Notes under the pieces: generated by a model
Database searches by the model: none
The model's input: the letters and a program-made list of their open reading frames with translations, nothing else
What the model was told of the DNA's origin: nothing
Made by a program: the position numbers and the translations under genes
DNA from: Bauldia sp.
GTDB taxonomy: Bacteria; Pseudomonadota; Alphaproteobacteria; Rhizobiales; Kaistiaceae
Assembly: GCA_028284325.1 (NCBI GenBank)
Contig: JANQRX010000006.1
Span: 1 to 64,000, forward strand
Direction of reading: 5' to 3'
Length of the DNA: 64,000 nt
Shown here: positions 33,846-43,097 of the stretch, in pieces
Layout: every line of letters begins with the position of its first letter
Position numbering within the stretch: position 1 is the first letter of the stretch

Positions 33846-35138
33846 ATGACCGCCGACACCATGACCGCCGATACCATGACCTCCCCGACCCCGGACCCCG
33901 CTGTCGCGGGGCCGGACGCACGCCGCCGGTCGGTGGCGGTCGACGTCGGCGGTGTGACGGTGGGCGGCGACGCCCCGATCGTCGTGCAGTCGATGACCAA
34001 CACGGATACGGCCGACATCGAGGCGACCGTGGCGCAGGTCGCCGCGCTCGCCGAGGCGGGGTCGGAGATCGTGCGTATTACGGTCGACCGCCCGGAAGCG
34101 GCCCGGGCGGTGCCGCACATCCGCGACCGGCTGCGCGCCGCCGGGGTCGCGGCGCCGCTGGTGGGGGACTTCCACTACATCGGCCACACGCTGCTCGCCG
34201 AGCATCCCGCCTGCGCCGAGGCGCTGGCCAAGTACCGCATCAATCCGGGCAATGTCGGTTTCGGCGAGAAGAAGGACCGCCAGTTCGCGGCGATGATTGA
34301 GACGGCGCTGACCTACGACAAGCCGGTTCGCATCGGCGTCAACTGGGGCTCGCTCGACCAGGCGCTGCTGACCAGTCTCATGGATCGCAACGCGCAATCG
34401 CCGACGCCGGTGTCGGCCGCGGCGGTGCTGCGCGAAGCCATCGTCCAGTCGGCGCTCTTGTCGGCCGAGCGCGCGGAGGAGCTCGGCCTTGGCCGCGACC
34501 GGATCATCCTCTCCGCCAAGGTCAGCAAGGTGCAGGATCTGGTCGCCGTCTACCGCGACCTGGCGCAGCGCAGCGACCATGCGCTGCATCTCGGTCTCAC
34601 CGAGGCCGGCATGGGCGCCAAGGGGATCGTGGCGTCCTCGGCGGCGCTGGCGCTGCTCCTGCAGCAGGGGATCGGCGACACCATCCGCATTTCGCTGACG
34701 CCGGAGCCCGGTGGCGACCGGACGCTGGAGGTCAGGGTCGCGCAGGATCTGCTCCAGACCATGGGGTTCCGCGATTTCGCGCCGGATGTCGCCGCCTGTC
34801 CGGGCTGTGGACGCACCACCTCGACCCTGTTCCAGGAGCTGGCCCAGCGCATCCGCCAGGATCTCGACGCGGCCATGCCCGATTGGCGGGCGCGCTATCC
34901 CGGCGTGGAGGCGATGAAGGTCGCGGTCATGGGTTGCATCGTCAACGGACCGGGCGAATCCAAGCACGCCGATATCGGCATCTCGCTGCCCGGCACCGGC
35001 GAGTCGCCGGCCGCGCCCGTCTTCATCGACGGCAAGAAGGCGGCGACGCTGCGCGGCGCGACCATCGCCGAGGACTTCCGCGCCATGGTCCACGCCTACG
35101 TGGAGCGCCGCTTCGGGCAGCCCGGTTCAGGCGACTAG
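33846..35138 (+). CDS. ispG: 4-hydroxy-3-methylbut-2-enyl diphosphate synthase (IspG)
   Basis: 430 residues. This enzyme of the MEP isoprenoid route converts MEcPP to HMBPP and uses a [4Fe-4S] cluster. Cluster cysteines are in ACPGCGRTT and [28 protein letters not shown] and FHYIGHTLL are further signatures. Three in-frame ATGs lie 15 bases apart (33846, 33861, 33876) in an MTADT repeat, so the start is ambiguous; the first is used. The frame upstream to 33735 overlaps the patatin gene and is not coding. The 3' end overlaps the convergent ispA by 12 bases. Confidence 0.95.
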   Translation: MTADTMTADTMTSPTPDPAVAGPDARRRSVAVDVGGVTVGGDAPIVVQSMTNTDTADIEATVAQVAALAEAGSEIVRITVDRPEAARAVPHIRDRLRAAGVAAPLVGDFHYIGHTLLAEHPACAEALAKYRINPGNVGFGEKKDRQFAAMIETALTYDKPVRIGVNWGSLDQALLTSLMDRNAQSPTPVSAAAVLREAIVQSALLSAERAEELGLGRDRIILSAKVSKVQDLVAVYRDLAQRSDHALHLGLTEAGMGAKGIVASSAALALLLQQGIGDTIRISLTPEPGGDRTLEVRVAQDLLQTMGFRDFAPDVAACPGCGRTTSTLFQELAQRIRQDLDAAMPDWRARYPGVEAMKVAVMGCIVNGPGESKHADIGISLPGTGESPAAPVFIDGKKAATLRGATIAEDFRAMVHAYVERRFGQPGSGD

Positions 35139-36011
35139 CGACCGCGCGGCGGCGATGAGGATGTCGGCGCGGTCGCCGAAGGGGGCGAGGTGCCGGACGG
35201 CGTCGTCGACCGCCTCCTCCAGACGCCGGCGCGCGCCATCCACCCCGTCGAGGGCGACGAAGGTCGCCTTGCCGCGGTCGGCGTCCTTGCCCGTGCGCTT
35301 GCCGGCGCTTGCCGTGTCCCCGGTGGCGTCGATGAGGTCGTCAGCCATCTGGAAGGCTGCGCCATACCCGACGCCGAAAGCCGCAAGCGCGGCGATCCCG
35401 GCGTCATCGGCGCCGGCGTGACAGGCGCCGGCTTCGCAGGCGAAACCGAACAACGCTCCGGTTTTCATGCGCTGGAGGCGGCCGATGCCTTCGGCCCCGG
35501 GCGGTTCGCGTTCGGCCGCGAGATCGAGCTCCTGGCCGCCCACCATGCCGGCCGCGCCAGCGTGGCGCGCGAGACCAGCCACGAGTGCGACGCGGACACC
35601 GGCGTCGGGATGGGTGGCCGGATCGGCGAGCACCTCGAAGGCGAGCGTCAGCAGCGCGTCGCCGGCAAGGATCGCCGTCGCCTCGTCGAAGGCGCGATGG
35701 ACGGTGGGTTGTCCGCGGCGCAGGTCGTCGTCGTCCATCGCCGGCAGGTCGTCGTGCACCAGGCTGTAGCTGTGGATGCATTCGATCGCCGCGGCCACGC
35801 GGGCCAGACCCTCGCGGGGCGCGTCGAACATCGCGGCGGATTCGAGGACGAAGAACGGCCGCAACCGCTTACCGCCGGCGAGCGCGGCATAACGCATGGC
35901 CGCCGCAAGCCGGTCAGGCACGCCCTTGGCCGCGTCGTCGAGAAGAGCGGTGAGAACGGCGTCCACGCCTTCGCGGGCGGCGGCAAGGCGATCGGAGGTG
36001 GTGGCGGTCAT
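35127..36011 (-). CDS. ispA: Polyprenyl (farnesyl-type) diphosphate synthase
   Basis: 294 residues, all-helical prenyl transferase. The first Asp-rich motif is [14 protein letters not shown] and the second DDLID in [20 protein letters not shown] binds isopentenyl diphosphate. Length and motifs fit IspA-type farnesyl diphosphate synthases, though geranylgeranyl synthases look similar. Cytoplasmic. It is convergent with ispG (12-base overlap), so two isoprenoid genes are side by side. No xseB or dxs follows, unlike in many bacteria. Confidence 0.88.
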   Translation of the reverse strand: MTATTSDRLAAAREGVDAVLTALLDDAAKGVPDRLAAAMRYAALAGGKRLRPFFVLESAAMFDAPREGLARVAAAIECIHSYSLVHDDLPAMDDDDLRRGQPTVHRAFDEATAILAGDALLTLAFEVLADPATHPDAGVRVALVAGLARHAGAAGMVGGQELDLAAEREPPGAEGIGRLQRMKTGALFGFACEAGACHAGADDAGIAALAAFGVGYGAAFQMADDLIDATGDTASAGKRTGKDADRGKATFVALDGVDGARRRLEEAVDDAVRHLAPFGDRADILIAAARSLVA

Positions 36012-36105
36012 CGCCCGGCCACATGCGGCGAATAGACGGGTCCGGTCAAGCGGTGGGCGCCTGACGTGGTTTGCACGGCACCGGCGCGACGGCTAAGGGA
36101 CCTCC

Positions 36106-36867
36106 GTGGCCAAGACATCGACAGCAGCGACATCGCAGAAGCGCGGCAACGGTCGTGCAAAAACCCGACGGTCGCGGAAGAAACGCAGCGCCGGCGCCAT
36201 GGCGCGGCTGCGGTCGGTGGTGCTGTGGACCATCGCCCTGGTTGCCTTCGCCCCGCTGGTCCTGGTGCCGCTCGCCACCGCCGTACCGCCCGCCTCGACC
36301 CTGATGGCATGGCAGGTGGTCACCGGCGGCCCGGTGGATCGGCGATGGGTCGGCCTCGACGAGGTGTCGCCGGCCGTGATCGCCTCGGTCGTCGCCTCGG
36401 AGGATTCGCGGTTCTGCGCCCATGAGGGCGTCGACTGGGTGGAGCTCAACAAGGTGCTCCAGAGCAACGGCGAGCGCCTGCGCGGGGCCTCGACGATCAC
36501 CATGCAGACGGTCAAGAACGTCTTCCTGTGGCAAAGCCGAACCGTCGTGCGGAAGGCCATCGAGATTCCGCTGGCGATGTTCGCCGATACCGTGTGGGGC
36601 AAGCGGCGCACGCTGGAGATCTACCTGAACGTCGCCGAGTGGGGGCCCGGCGTGTTCGGGATCGAGGCGGCCGCGCTGCATCATTTCGGCCGGTCGGCGG
36701 CCGACGTGTCGCCGGCGCAGGCCGCGCTGCTTGTCACGACGCTGCCCAATCCGGGGCTGCGCGACCCGGCGCGGCCGACGTCGACACATCGGAGGTTGGC
36801 CCGCACCATCGAGGCGCGCGCCCGGGGCGCAACGACTGATTGCCTCGCGCCCGGCGTGTCGCTATAA
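36106..36867 (+). CDS. mtgA: Monofunctional peptidoglycan glycosyltransferase
   Basis: 253 residues. A basic N-terminus and one membrane helix (about 36-60) anchor a GT51 domain. The catalytic Glu is in [16 protein letters not shown], with [17 protein letters not shown] and [17 protein letters not shown] following. It polymerises lipid II glycan strands in the periplasm. GTG start with GGGA just upstream. rpmF follows 43 bases on, an order common in alphaproteobacteria. Confidence 0.93.
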   Translation: MAKTSTAATSQKRGNGRAKTRRSRKKRSAGAMARLRSVVLWTIALVAFAPLVLVPLATAVPPASTLMAWQVVTGGPVDRRWVGLDEVSPAVIASVVASEDSRFCAHEGVDWVELNKVLQSNGERLRGASTITMQTVKNVFLWQSRTVVRKAIEIPLAMFADTVWGKRRTLEIYLNVAEWGPGVFGIEAAALHHFGRSAADVSPAQAALLVTTLPNPGLRDPARPTSTHRRLARTIEARARGATTDCLAPGVSL

Positions 36868-36910
36868 CCGCCGGCAATCACCGACACCGTTGACATGGCG
36901 GGAGCCGCAG

Positions 36911-37096
36911 ATGGCTGTTCCAAAACGTAAAGTCTCGCGCATGAAGCGCGGTTTCCGGCGCTCGACGGACGCGCTGAAGCAGCCGGCCTATGTGGAAGAC
37001 AAGGATTCCGGCGAGCTGCGCCGGCCGCACCATATCGACCTGAAATCCGGCATGTACCGTGGCCGGCAGGTGATCGAGCCGCGCGACGATAGCTGA
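36911..37096 (+). CDS. rpmF: 50S ribosomal protein L32
   Basis: 61 residues, the usual L32 length. It begins [18 protein letters not shown] and contains [18 protein letters not shown] near the end. The ATG follows GGGAG by 6 bases. The zinc-binding cysteines found in some L32 proteins are absent, as usual in alphaproteobacteria. Located after mtgA. Confidence 0.97.
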   Translation: MAVPKRKVSRMKRGFRRSTDALKQPAYVEDKDSGELRRPHHIDLKSGMYRGRQVIEPRDDS

Positions 37097-37182
37097 CCGT
37101 CTTCGCGGGCGTCGCCGTCACAGCGGCGCGGCTCTCATCATGGTATAAGGCCGGCGTCGTCGTTCCAGCCGGGCCCCTCGCG

Positions 37183-37596
37183 ATGCTTGCCGCATTTCCC
37201 CTGACGCTCATCCCACTGATCGCCTTCAATGCCATCGGCTTCCTCGTCGGCGGGGATCCGTGGGGCAGCGAGGTGTTCGCGATCACCATGGTGTCGGGGG
37301 CTCAGTGGTCGATGACGCTGGCCGACGTCATGATCGTGCTCGCCATCGTAGTCCTGTTCCTGGAAATCGTGCGTGCGGCGCGGCCGAGCCCGAACACCAT
37401 CTACAACCACATCGGCTCGACGGTGGTTCTCGTCATCTACATCGTCGAGTTCATCGTCGTCGGCGCGGCGGCCAATTCGCTGTTCTTCATCCTGACGACG
37501 ATCGCACTGTTCGACGTGATCGCGGGCTTCACGATCTCGATCCGCACCGCCACCCGCGACATTGCGCTCGGGCATTCGATCGACGGCCCTGTGTAG
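37183..37596 (+). CDS. Small four-helix membrane protein
   Basis: 137 residues with about four hydrophobic segments (residues 4-24, 43-62, 75-100, 104-122), loops short, and few charged residues. It has high GC3 and a reasonable start. I do not recognise a family. It stands alone after rpmF, followed by a repeat-bearing spacer. Confidence 0.7.
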   Translation: MLAAFPLTLIPLIAFNAIGFLVGGDPWGSEVFAITMVSGAQWSMTLADVMIVLAIVVLFLEIVRAARPSPNTIYNHIGSTVVLVIYIVEFIVVGAAANSLFFILTTIALFDVIAGFTISIRTATRDIALGHSIDGPV

Positions 37597-37874
37597 GGGC
37601 GGTCGATTCCGGGTCTGCGGCGCACCACTTCGTGCTGCGGTGCGCACGGGATGACGGGGAGGTGGTTTGGGCGGTCCTTCTCTGTTGTCGGCATCCCACA
37701 CGCGGCGAGGCGTTCACCGCCGCGTCCACATCCCGCTGTTATCCCACACGCGCTGCACCGCGCACGGAATGACGTTGCCCTTCGCCCATATTCTCTCCGT
37801 CATCCTCCGGCTCGACCGGAGCAGATGCGGGATCCAGCCTGAGAAGGGAGAGGGGCGCCGCGAACGGCGGGCGG
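37597..37874. repeat. Intergenic hairpin repeats, copy A
   Basis: Non-coding spacer with pieces of a repeat family. Bases 37613-37655 match 48860-48902 at 40 of 43 positions (GTCTGCGGCGCACCACTTCG...). Bases 37798-37821 match the CGTCATCCTCCGGC unit found at 40764 and 40788. I see no gene or mobile-element coding sequence. Confidence 0.75.
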
Positions 37875-38447
37875 TCACTCGTCGCCGGTCAGCCGGTCGA
37901 GCTTCTTCTGCATCTCGTCGAGTTGGCGCTTGAGCGCGTCGAGATCGCCCGCGTCCTCGCGCTTCGGCGCCTCGCCCTCGGCGGCGTCGGCGCGGTTGGC
38001 GGCGAAGGGCGAAAACATCCGCATCGCCTGTTCGAACATCTCCGTGTTGCGCCGCACCTGATCGCCCAGAGCGTCGAGGGCGCCGGTGCCGAAGGTGCTG
38101 GACATCAGTGACCGCAGCTTCTCCTGATCGCGGACGAAGGAATCGAGGGAGAAATCGAGATAGGTCGGCACCAGCGTCTGCATGGAGTCGCCGTAGAAGC
38201 GGATGAGCTGCCGCAGGAAGGTGATGGGTAGCAGGTTCTGACCCTTGGCTTCCTGCTCGAAGATGATCTGGGTGAGCACCGACCGTGTGATGTCCTCGCC
38301 GGACTTGGCGTCAACGACGGTGAAATCGTCGCCTTCCTTGACCATGGTGGCGAGGTCGCCGAGGGTCACGTAGGTCGAGGTGCCTGTGTTGTACAGGCGG
38401 CGATTGGCGTATTTCTTGATGACTGTCGGTTCAGCGTCGTCCGTCAT
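37875..38447 (-). CDS. phaR: Polyhydroxyalkanoate synthesis repressor
   Basis: 190 residues. The N-terminal PHB/PHA accumulation regulator domain is clear: VIKKYANRRLYNTGTSTYVTL, then DITRSVLTQIIFEQE and a PHB_acc region FLRQLIRFYGDSMQTLVPTYLD. The C-terminus is a predicted coiled coil (LDALKRQLDEMQKKLDRL). PhaR binds both DNA and PHB granules and represses phasin and pha genes. It is divergent from phaA-phaB, with two inverted repeats between. Confidence 0.94.
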   Translation of the reverse strand: MTDDAEPTVIKKYANRRLYNTGTSTYVTLGDLATMVKEGDDFTVVDAKSGEDITRSVLTQIIFEQEAKGQNLLPITFLRQLIRFYGDSMQTLVPTYLDFSLDSFVRDQEKLRSLMSSTFGTGALDALGDQVRRNTEMFEQAMRMFSPFAANRADAAEGEAPKREDAGDLDALKRQLDEMQKKLDRLTGDE

Positions 38448-38504
38448 ACGGGTAGCCCAAACCTCCGATTGCCGGCGCTGCGTTGCGCCAAGCCGCTTCA
38501 CGAT

Positions 38505-38520
38505 AAGGCGAATTCGCCTT
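38505..38520. promoter_or_regulatory. Perfect 16-bp palindrome in the phaR/phaA interval
   Basis: AAGGCGAATTCGCCTT, between divergent phaR and phaA, 58 bases upstream of the phaR start. It abuts a second inverted repeat. Likely operator for PhaR or another regulator; the binding protein is inferred from position only. Confidence 0.45.
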
Positions 38521-38549
38521 GCGCGGCAATACTTTTGTGCGCCGCGCAA
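38519..38549. promoter_or_regulatory. Inverted repeat TTGCGCGGC/GCCGCGCAA before phaA
   Basis: Perfect 9-base arms at 38519-38527 and 38541-38549 with a 13-base spacer. PhaR proteins are known to bind TGC-rich sequences with GCA inverses, and TGC/GCA steps are frequent here (also TGCAGTGCAGC just downstream). A PhaR site is plausible. Confidence 0.45.
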
Positions 38550-38661
38550 GTCTGGTGCAGTGCAGCGATTGACTTCCCCGACGGGTGCAATGCATTAGTG
38601 GCTGGTCTTTTTCGGCGGCCGGCCGCTGATGGCCGCCCGTCTGCCAACGGGAGCCCAGTCC

Positions 38662-39840
38662 ATGTCCACGAACGAAATCGTTCTCGCCGGCGCGGTGCGG
38701 ACCGCGGTCGGGTCCTTCAACGGCGCGTTGTCCCCGCTGCCGGCCCACGAACTCGGCAAGGCGGTCATCGTCGAGGCGCTGTCGCGGGCGGCGACCGAGC
38801 CCGGCGAGGTCGACGAGGTGATCCTGGGTCAGGTGCTGTCGGCCGGTCAGGGCCAGAACCCGGCCCGTCAGGCGGCGATCAACGCCGGCCTGCCCAAGGA
38901 GACCACGGCGTGGGGCGTCAACCAGCTCTGCGGCTCGGGCCTGCGATCGGTGGCGCTCGGCATGCAGCAGATCCAGACGGGTGCCGCCAACATCATCGTG
39001 GCGGGCGGCCAGGAGTCGATGTCGAAGGCGCCGCACGCGGTGCACATGCGCAACGGCCTCAAGATGGGCGACGCCGGCCTGGTCGACACGATGATTGCTG
39101 ACGGACTGATGGACGCCTTCAACGGCTACCACATGGGCAACACGGCCGAGAACGTCGCGCGCGAGTACCAGATCACCCGCGAACAGCAGGACGACTTCGC
39201 GGTGAAATCCCAGAACAAGGCCGAGGCCGCGCAAACCGCCGGCCGCTTCAAGGACGAGATCGTCCCGATCACGATCAAGACGCGCAAGGCGGAGGTTGTG
39301 GTCGATCAGGACGAGTACATCCGCGCCGGCACGACGATCGACAACGTCGCCAAGCTCCGTCCGGCTTTCGAGAAAGAAGGATCGGTGACGGCGGGCAATG
39401 CCTCGGGCATCAATGACGGCGCCGCCGCGGTCGTGGTGATGACCGCCGGGGAGGCCGAGCGGCGCGGCGCCGAGCCGATGGCACGGGTCGTGTCGTGGGC
39501 CACCGCCGGCGTCGACCCGGCGGTGATGGGCACCGGACCGATCCCGGCGTCACGCAAGGCGCTCAAGCTCGCCGGTTGGGCGGTCGACGATCTCGATCTC
39601 GTCGAGGCCAATGAGGCGTTTGCCGCCCAGGCCTGCGCGGTCGGCAAGGAACTGTCGCTCGACGACGACAGGCTGAACGTCAACGGCGGCGCGATCGCCA
39701 TCGGCCATCCCATCGGCGCGTCCGGTGCCCGGGTGCTGGTGACGCTACTCCACGAGATGAAGCGTCGCGACGCGAAGAAGGGATTGGCGACGCTGTGCAT
39801 CGGTGGTGGAATGGGCATCGCCATGTGCGTCGAGCGTTAA
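38662..39840 (+). CDS. phaA: Acetyl-CoA acetyltransferase
   Basis: 392 residues, thiolase (EC 2.3.1.9) that condenses two acetyl-CoA to acetoacetyl-CoA. The nucleophile Cys is in [24 protein letters not shown] holds the His and [11 protein letters not shown] the C-terminal Cys. ATG after GGGAG; the longer frame to 38629 is not needed. First gene of phaA-phaB. First committed step to PHB here. Confidence 0.95.
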   Translation: MSTNEIVLAGAVRTAVGSFNGALSPLPAHELGKAVIVEALSRAATEPGEVDEVILGQVLSAGQGQNPARQAAINAGLPKETTAWGVNQLCGSGLRSVALGMQQIQTGAANIIVAGGQESMSKAPHAVHMRNGLKMGDAGLVDTMIADGLMDAFNGYHMGNTAENVAREYQITREQQDDFAVKSQNKAEAAQTAGRFKDEIVPITIKTRKAEVVVDQDEYIRAGTTIDNVAKLRPAFEKEGSVTAGNASGINDGAAAVVVMTAGEAERRGAEPMARVVSWATAGVDPAVMGTGPIPASRKALKLAGWAVDDLDLVEANEAFAAQACAVGKELSLDDDRLNVNGGAIAIGHPIGASGARVLVTLLHEMKRRDAKKGLATLCIGGGMGIAMCVER

Positions 39841-39862
39841 GACTCGGCGAGGGGGGAACAAG

Positions 39863-40591
39863 ATGACCAGAACGGCGATCGTCACGGGCGGAACCCGCGG
39901 TATCGGGGCCGCCATTGCCAGCGGGCTCAAGCAAGCAGGCTACGAGGTCGCGGCGACCTATCGCGGCAACGACGCCGCGGCCCAGGCGTTCAACGAGGAA
40001 ACCGGGGTCGCCGTCTACAAGTGGGATGTCGCCGATCCGGGCGAGTCCGCGGCCGGTGTCGAGAAGATCGAAGCGGACCTCGGCCCGGTCGACGTGCTGG
40101 TCAACAATGCCGGCATCACCCGCGACGGCATGTTCCACAAGATGACCTTCGACCAGTGGAAGGCGGTCATCGACACCAATCTCGGCTCCATGTTCGCCAT
40201 GACCCGGCCGGTGATCGAGGGCATGCGCACCCGCGGTCACGGGCGGATCATCAATATCTCGTCGGTGAACGGCCAGAAGGGCCAGATGGGCCAGGCCAAC
40301 TATTCGGCCGCAAAGGCCGGGGTGATCGGCTTCACCAAGGCGCTCGCCCAGGAGAATGCGCGCAAGGGCATCACCGTCAATTGCGTGTGCCCGGGCTACA
40401 TCGACACCGACATGGTTTCCGGCGTTCCGGAGAAGGTCCTGGAGAGCATCGTCGGCCAGATTCCCGTCGGCCGCCTAGGGCGGGCGCAGGAGATCGCCAG
40501 TCTCGTGGTGTATCTGGCGTCGGATGACGCGGCCTTCGTGACCGGCTCGGTGCTGTCGGCCAATGGCGGTCAGTACATGGCGAACGGATAG
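39863..40591 (+). CDS. phaB: Acetoacetyl-CoA reductase
   Basis: 242-residue SDR with TGGTRGIGAAIA, NNAGITRDGMFHKM and SSVNGQKGQMGQANYSAAKAG, the last two being diagnostic for PhaB. It reduces acetoacetyl-CoA to (R)-3-hydroxybutyryl-CoA with NADPH. A strong AGGGGGG site precedes the ATG, 22 bases after phaA. phaC is not in the window. Confidence 0.95.
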   Translation: MTRTAIVTGGTRGIGAAIASGLKQAGYEVAATYRGNDAAAQAFNEETGVAVYKWDVADPGESAAGVEKIEADLGPVDVLVNNAGITRDGMFHKMTFDQWKAVIDTNLGSMFAMTRPVIEGMRTRGHGRIINISSVNGQKGQMGQANYSAAKAGVIGFTKALAQENARKGITVNCVCPGYIDTDMVSGVPEKVLESIVGQIPVGRLGRAQEIASLVVYLASDDAAFVTGSVLSANGGQYMANG

Positions 40592-40958
40592 CGCCCGACC
40601 ACCTCCCCGTCGTCCCGTGCGCGCTGCAGCGCGAAGCGGTGCTGCGCAGACACGGGACCCAGGACGAACGTCGGGGCTGGATTCCGCATCTGCGGAGCGT
40701 CACTACGTGCCGCACCGCGTGCGGGATGACGTGTTCAGGGCAGCAGACCTCCAGACTCACTTTCGTCATCCTCCGGCTTGACCCACCCGTCATCCTCCGG
40801 CTTGACCGGAGGATCGGGTGACGCAAGCCGCCGCTCGGACGAGATCACGTCCGCGTGTCGCACCTCACGTGACGGGTCGGATCTCGGCCGTCGAAACGCT
40901 GCTGACGATCCTCCGGTCAAGCCGCAGGATGACGACGGGAATACGGGCAACGCCGGAG
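40592..40958. repeat. Intergenic hairpin repeats, copy B
   Basis: 367 bases without a gene. CGTCATCCTCCGGCTTGACC occurs directly at 40764-40783 and 40788-40807; its extended 28-base form at 40788-40815 recurs inverted at 40907-40934 with one mismatch. Bases 40684-40725 (CCGCATCTGCGGAGCG...) are an inverted copy of 48786-48830. A further hairpin lies near 40613-40677 (CCCGTG...CACGGG). These can fold into long stems and may act as terminators for phaB and the convergent NYN gene. Confidence 0.8.
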
Positions 40959-42647
40959 TCAGTCGCGGTCGCGATCGTAGGACGCGATGATCCGCTGGAT
41001 CTCGTCGCCGATATCTTCGCCCTCGACGTCCTCGGGCGCAGGTTCTTCGGCCGGTCGGTCGGAGGCCGGTTGGGCGGGTTGCGGCTCCGGCTGCCCCTGC
41101 CCGTCGCCGGTCGGGGTGCCGCCGCTGCTTTCCACCAACACGTCGACGGCCTCGGCGATCGCAGCGAGGATCGAATCCTCAAGCGGCGCCTCGTCATCGC
41201 CCGCCGGGTCCAGCGAGACAGCTTCGTCGGGCAGGTCGCCCGACGCTGCGTCGGCGGGAGGACCATCGGACGCCGGCGTCTTGCGCCCGGTCTTCTTCGG
41301 CTTGGCCGCCTTCGGAGCGTCGGAGTCCGACGCCTCGGCCGTCGTGCGGGCCGTTTCACGCTCGCGCAAAGTGCGCGAAATCCGTGCCGCGATCTCGGCG
41401 CGGATTTCTTCAGCGGATCGACCCTTGCGGAGGGAGGCCGACGTCTCCAGTTCAGGCGCTGACGGCTCGTCGCCGGACGCGACCGCCTCGGCCGGCGGTT
41501 CGATTTCGGGCTGCTCGGCCTCGACCTTGGGTGGCGGCGGGATCGGCGCCGACTTCCGCGCGCGCTTCGTCGGTTTGGCCGGCTCCGCCGATGGCTCGTC
41601 CGAGGGCTGCTTGGCCTCGACTTTCGCCGGTTCCGGGGTTGGCGCCGGCTTCCGCGCGCGCTTGGCCGGCTTGCGCTTCTTCTTGGCGTCGGGCGTGGCG
41701 GCGGCCTTCTTGCCGCTCACCCGGCGGTTGCGGGCGCGCGCGACCAGCCAGGCGTGGAGCAGGCGCTCCTCGTTTGCGCCCAGATCGATACCGGCATTGG
41801 CGATCAGATAACGCGCCTGCTCGAGAAAGACCCCGGCAAGGGTCTCGGCCGTATCGTCGGCGGAGAAGACGTGGCCCTTCAGGGCCAGCCCCTTGACCAC
41901 GAAAAGCACCTGACGGCGGCTGACATTGCGGCCGGCTTCGCTCAATCGCGCGGCGACCTCGCGCGCGGTCGTCTGGAAGTCGTAGCCGTTGGTCGCGACC
42001 TCGCGCGCCAACTGGCGAAAGAGTTCGCCGTAGCTCTTCGGCGAGAGCAGCGGGATGTTGGTGGCCGCGCACACGCGACGGGCGAGCGCCTCGATCTTGT
42101 CGCGACCCATCGTTTCGGGGGCGACGGGATCGTCGCCGACGACGAACTCGACCAGGGCCTCGGCGGCCAGATGGCCGTTGGCAAGATGGTCGCTTGTCGA
42201 CGTTCCTGCAGGACCGTCGGCGTACATGGCCGTCAGCCGGTTGTCGCCCTTGAGGCGCATCAGCAACGGGGCGAGGTCGCTCTCCGCCGACAGGATGATG
42301 AACTCGTCGTAGGCCGTATCGCTGCGCAGCGCGTCGACCGCGTCGATCGTCAGATGCACGTCGGCCGAACTGCGGCCGCCGGCGTTGCGCGGGTACTCGA
42401 CGATGTCGAAACCTGCCGCCGCCAGATGGACGCTGCCGCCCCCCAGCCGGTCGGGGTCGACGAAGCAGCGGCGGATCAGGATGCGGCGCGGCTTGCGCGG
42501 CGTGATCAGGTCACCGCGCTCCAGCGCCTCCAGGAGGTCGTCGGCCCGCTCGGCAAGCATGCCGCCGGCGACCGGATCGATGCGGTCCAGGCTTCGACGA
42601 AGGCTGTCGAAGTCGACGAGCAGGACGGACGTGATGGTTTTGGCCAT
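40959..42647 (-). CDS. NYN-domain (LabA/DUF88-like) protein with disordered tail
   Basis: 562 residues. The N-terminal NYN/PIN-like nuclease fold (about 5-170) keeps a set of acidic residues: Asp12 and Asp14 in LLVDFDS, Asp96 and Asp102, Asp124 in LSAESDLAPL. Residues about 180-260 look like a LOTUS/OST-HTH-type RNA-binding region. From about 310 the chain is Lys/Ala/Pro-rich and contains a 27-residue tandem-like repeat (329-355 and 361-387, about 19 identities, both starting KRARK). The C-terminus is acidic. Likely an RNase or RNA-binding protein; role unknown. Confidence 0.82.
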   Translation of the reverse strand: MAKTITSVLLVDFDSLRRSLDRIDPVAGGMLAERADDLLEALERGDLITPRKPRRILIRRCFVDPDRLGGGSVHLAAAGFDIVEYPRNAGGRSSADVHLTIDAVDALRSDTAYDEFIILSAESDLAPLLMRLKGDNRLTAMYADGPAGTSTSDHLANGHLAAEALVEFVVGDDPVAPETMGRDKIEALARRVCAATNIPLLSPKSYGELFRQLAREVATNGYDFQTTAREVAARLSEAGRNVSRRQVLFVVKGLALKGHVFSADDTAETLAGVFLEQARYLIANAGIDLGANEERLLHAWLVARARNRRVSGKKAAATPDAKKKRKPAKRARKPAPTPEPAKVEAKQPSDEPSAEPAKPTKRARKSAPIPPPPKVEAEQPEIEPPAEAVASGDEPSAPELETSASLRKGRSAEEIRAEIAARISRTLRERETARTTAEASDSDAPKAAKPKKTGRKTPASDGPPADAASGDLPDEAVSLDPAGDDEAPLEDSILAAIAEAVDVLVESSGGTPTGDGQGQPEPQPAQPASDRPAEEPAPEDVEGEDIGDEIQRIIASYDRDRD

Positions 42648-42656
42648 CGCCTCAGG

Positions 42657-43097
42657 TCAACCGCGCGGACTGAAATCCGCTGGCGCGAGTTCGAATCCGG
42701 AGAACTCGAACCCTGGCGCGACCGTGCAGCCGACCAACGTCCAGTCTCCCGTGGTAAAGGCGCTTTGCCATGTTTGGCTCGGAACGACAAGCTGTGGCGC
42801 CTGGCCTTTGGCGAGATCGGGACCGAGGAGCGCGCGGGTGGCGGTTTCGCCGTCTTCGGATTGCAGCAGTTCGAGCGCCGCGCCGGCGTAATAGTGCCAG
42901 ATTTCAGCCGAATCGACGCGGTGCCACCACGAGCGCTCGCCGGCGGCCAGCAAGTAGTAGATCGCCGTGGCGTGGCTGCGTCCGTCGGCCCCGGCCGGGT
43001 CGCGAAACGTTTCGCGGTACCAGCCGCCCTCGGGATGGGGTTCGAGATTGAGGCGCTCGATGATGGCGCGCGCCTCGGCCCCAGGCGCCCCGGTCAT
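42657..43097 (-). CDS. DUF985/cupin_5 protein
   Basis: 146 residues, DUF985 cupin (PF06172). Signatures are LNLEPHPEGGWYRETF, AIYYLLAAGERSWWHRVDSAEIWHYY and VPSQTWQSA. A single small beta barrel; possible sugar or metal ligand binding. Start ATG overlaps the gloB stop by 4 bases, so it is coupled to gloB. Function not established. Confidence 0.9.
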   Translation of the reverse strand: MTGAPGAEARAIIERLNLEPHPEGGWYRETFRDPAGADGRSHATAIYYLLAAGERSWWHRVDSAEIWHYYAGAALELLQSEDGETATRALLGPDLAKGQAPQLVVPSQTWQSAFTTGDWTLVGCTVAPGFEFSGFELAPADFSPRG

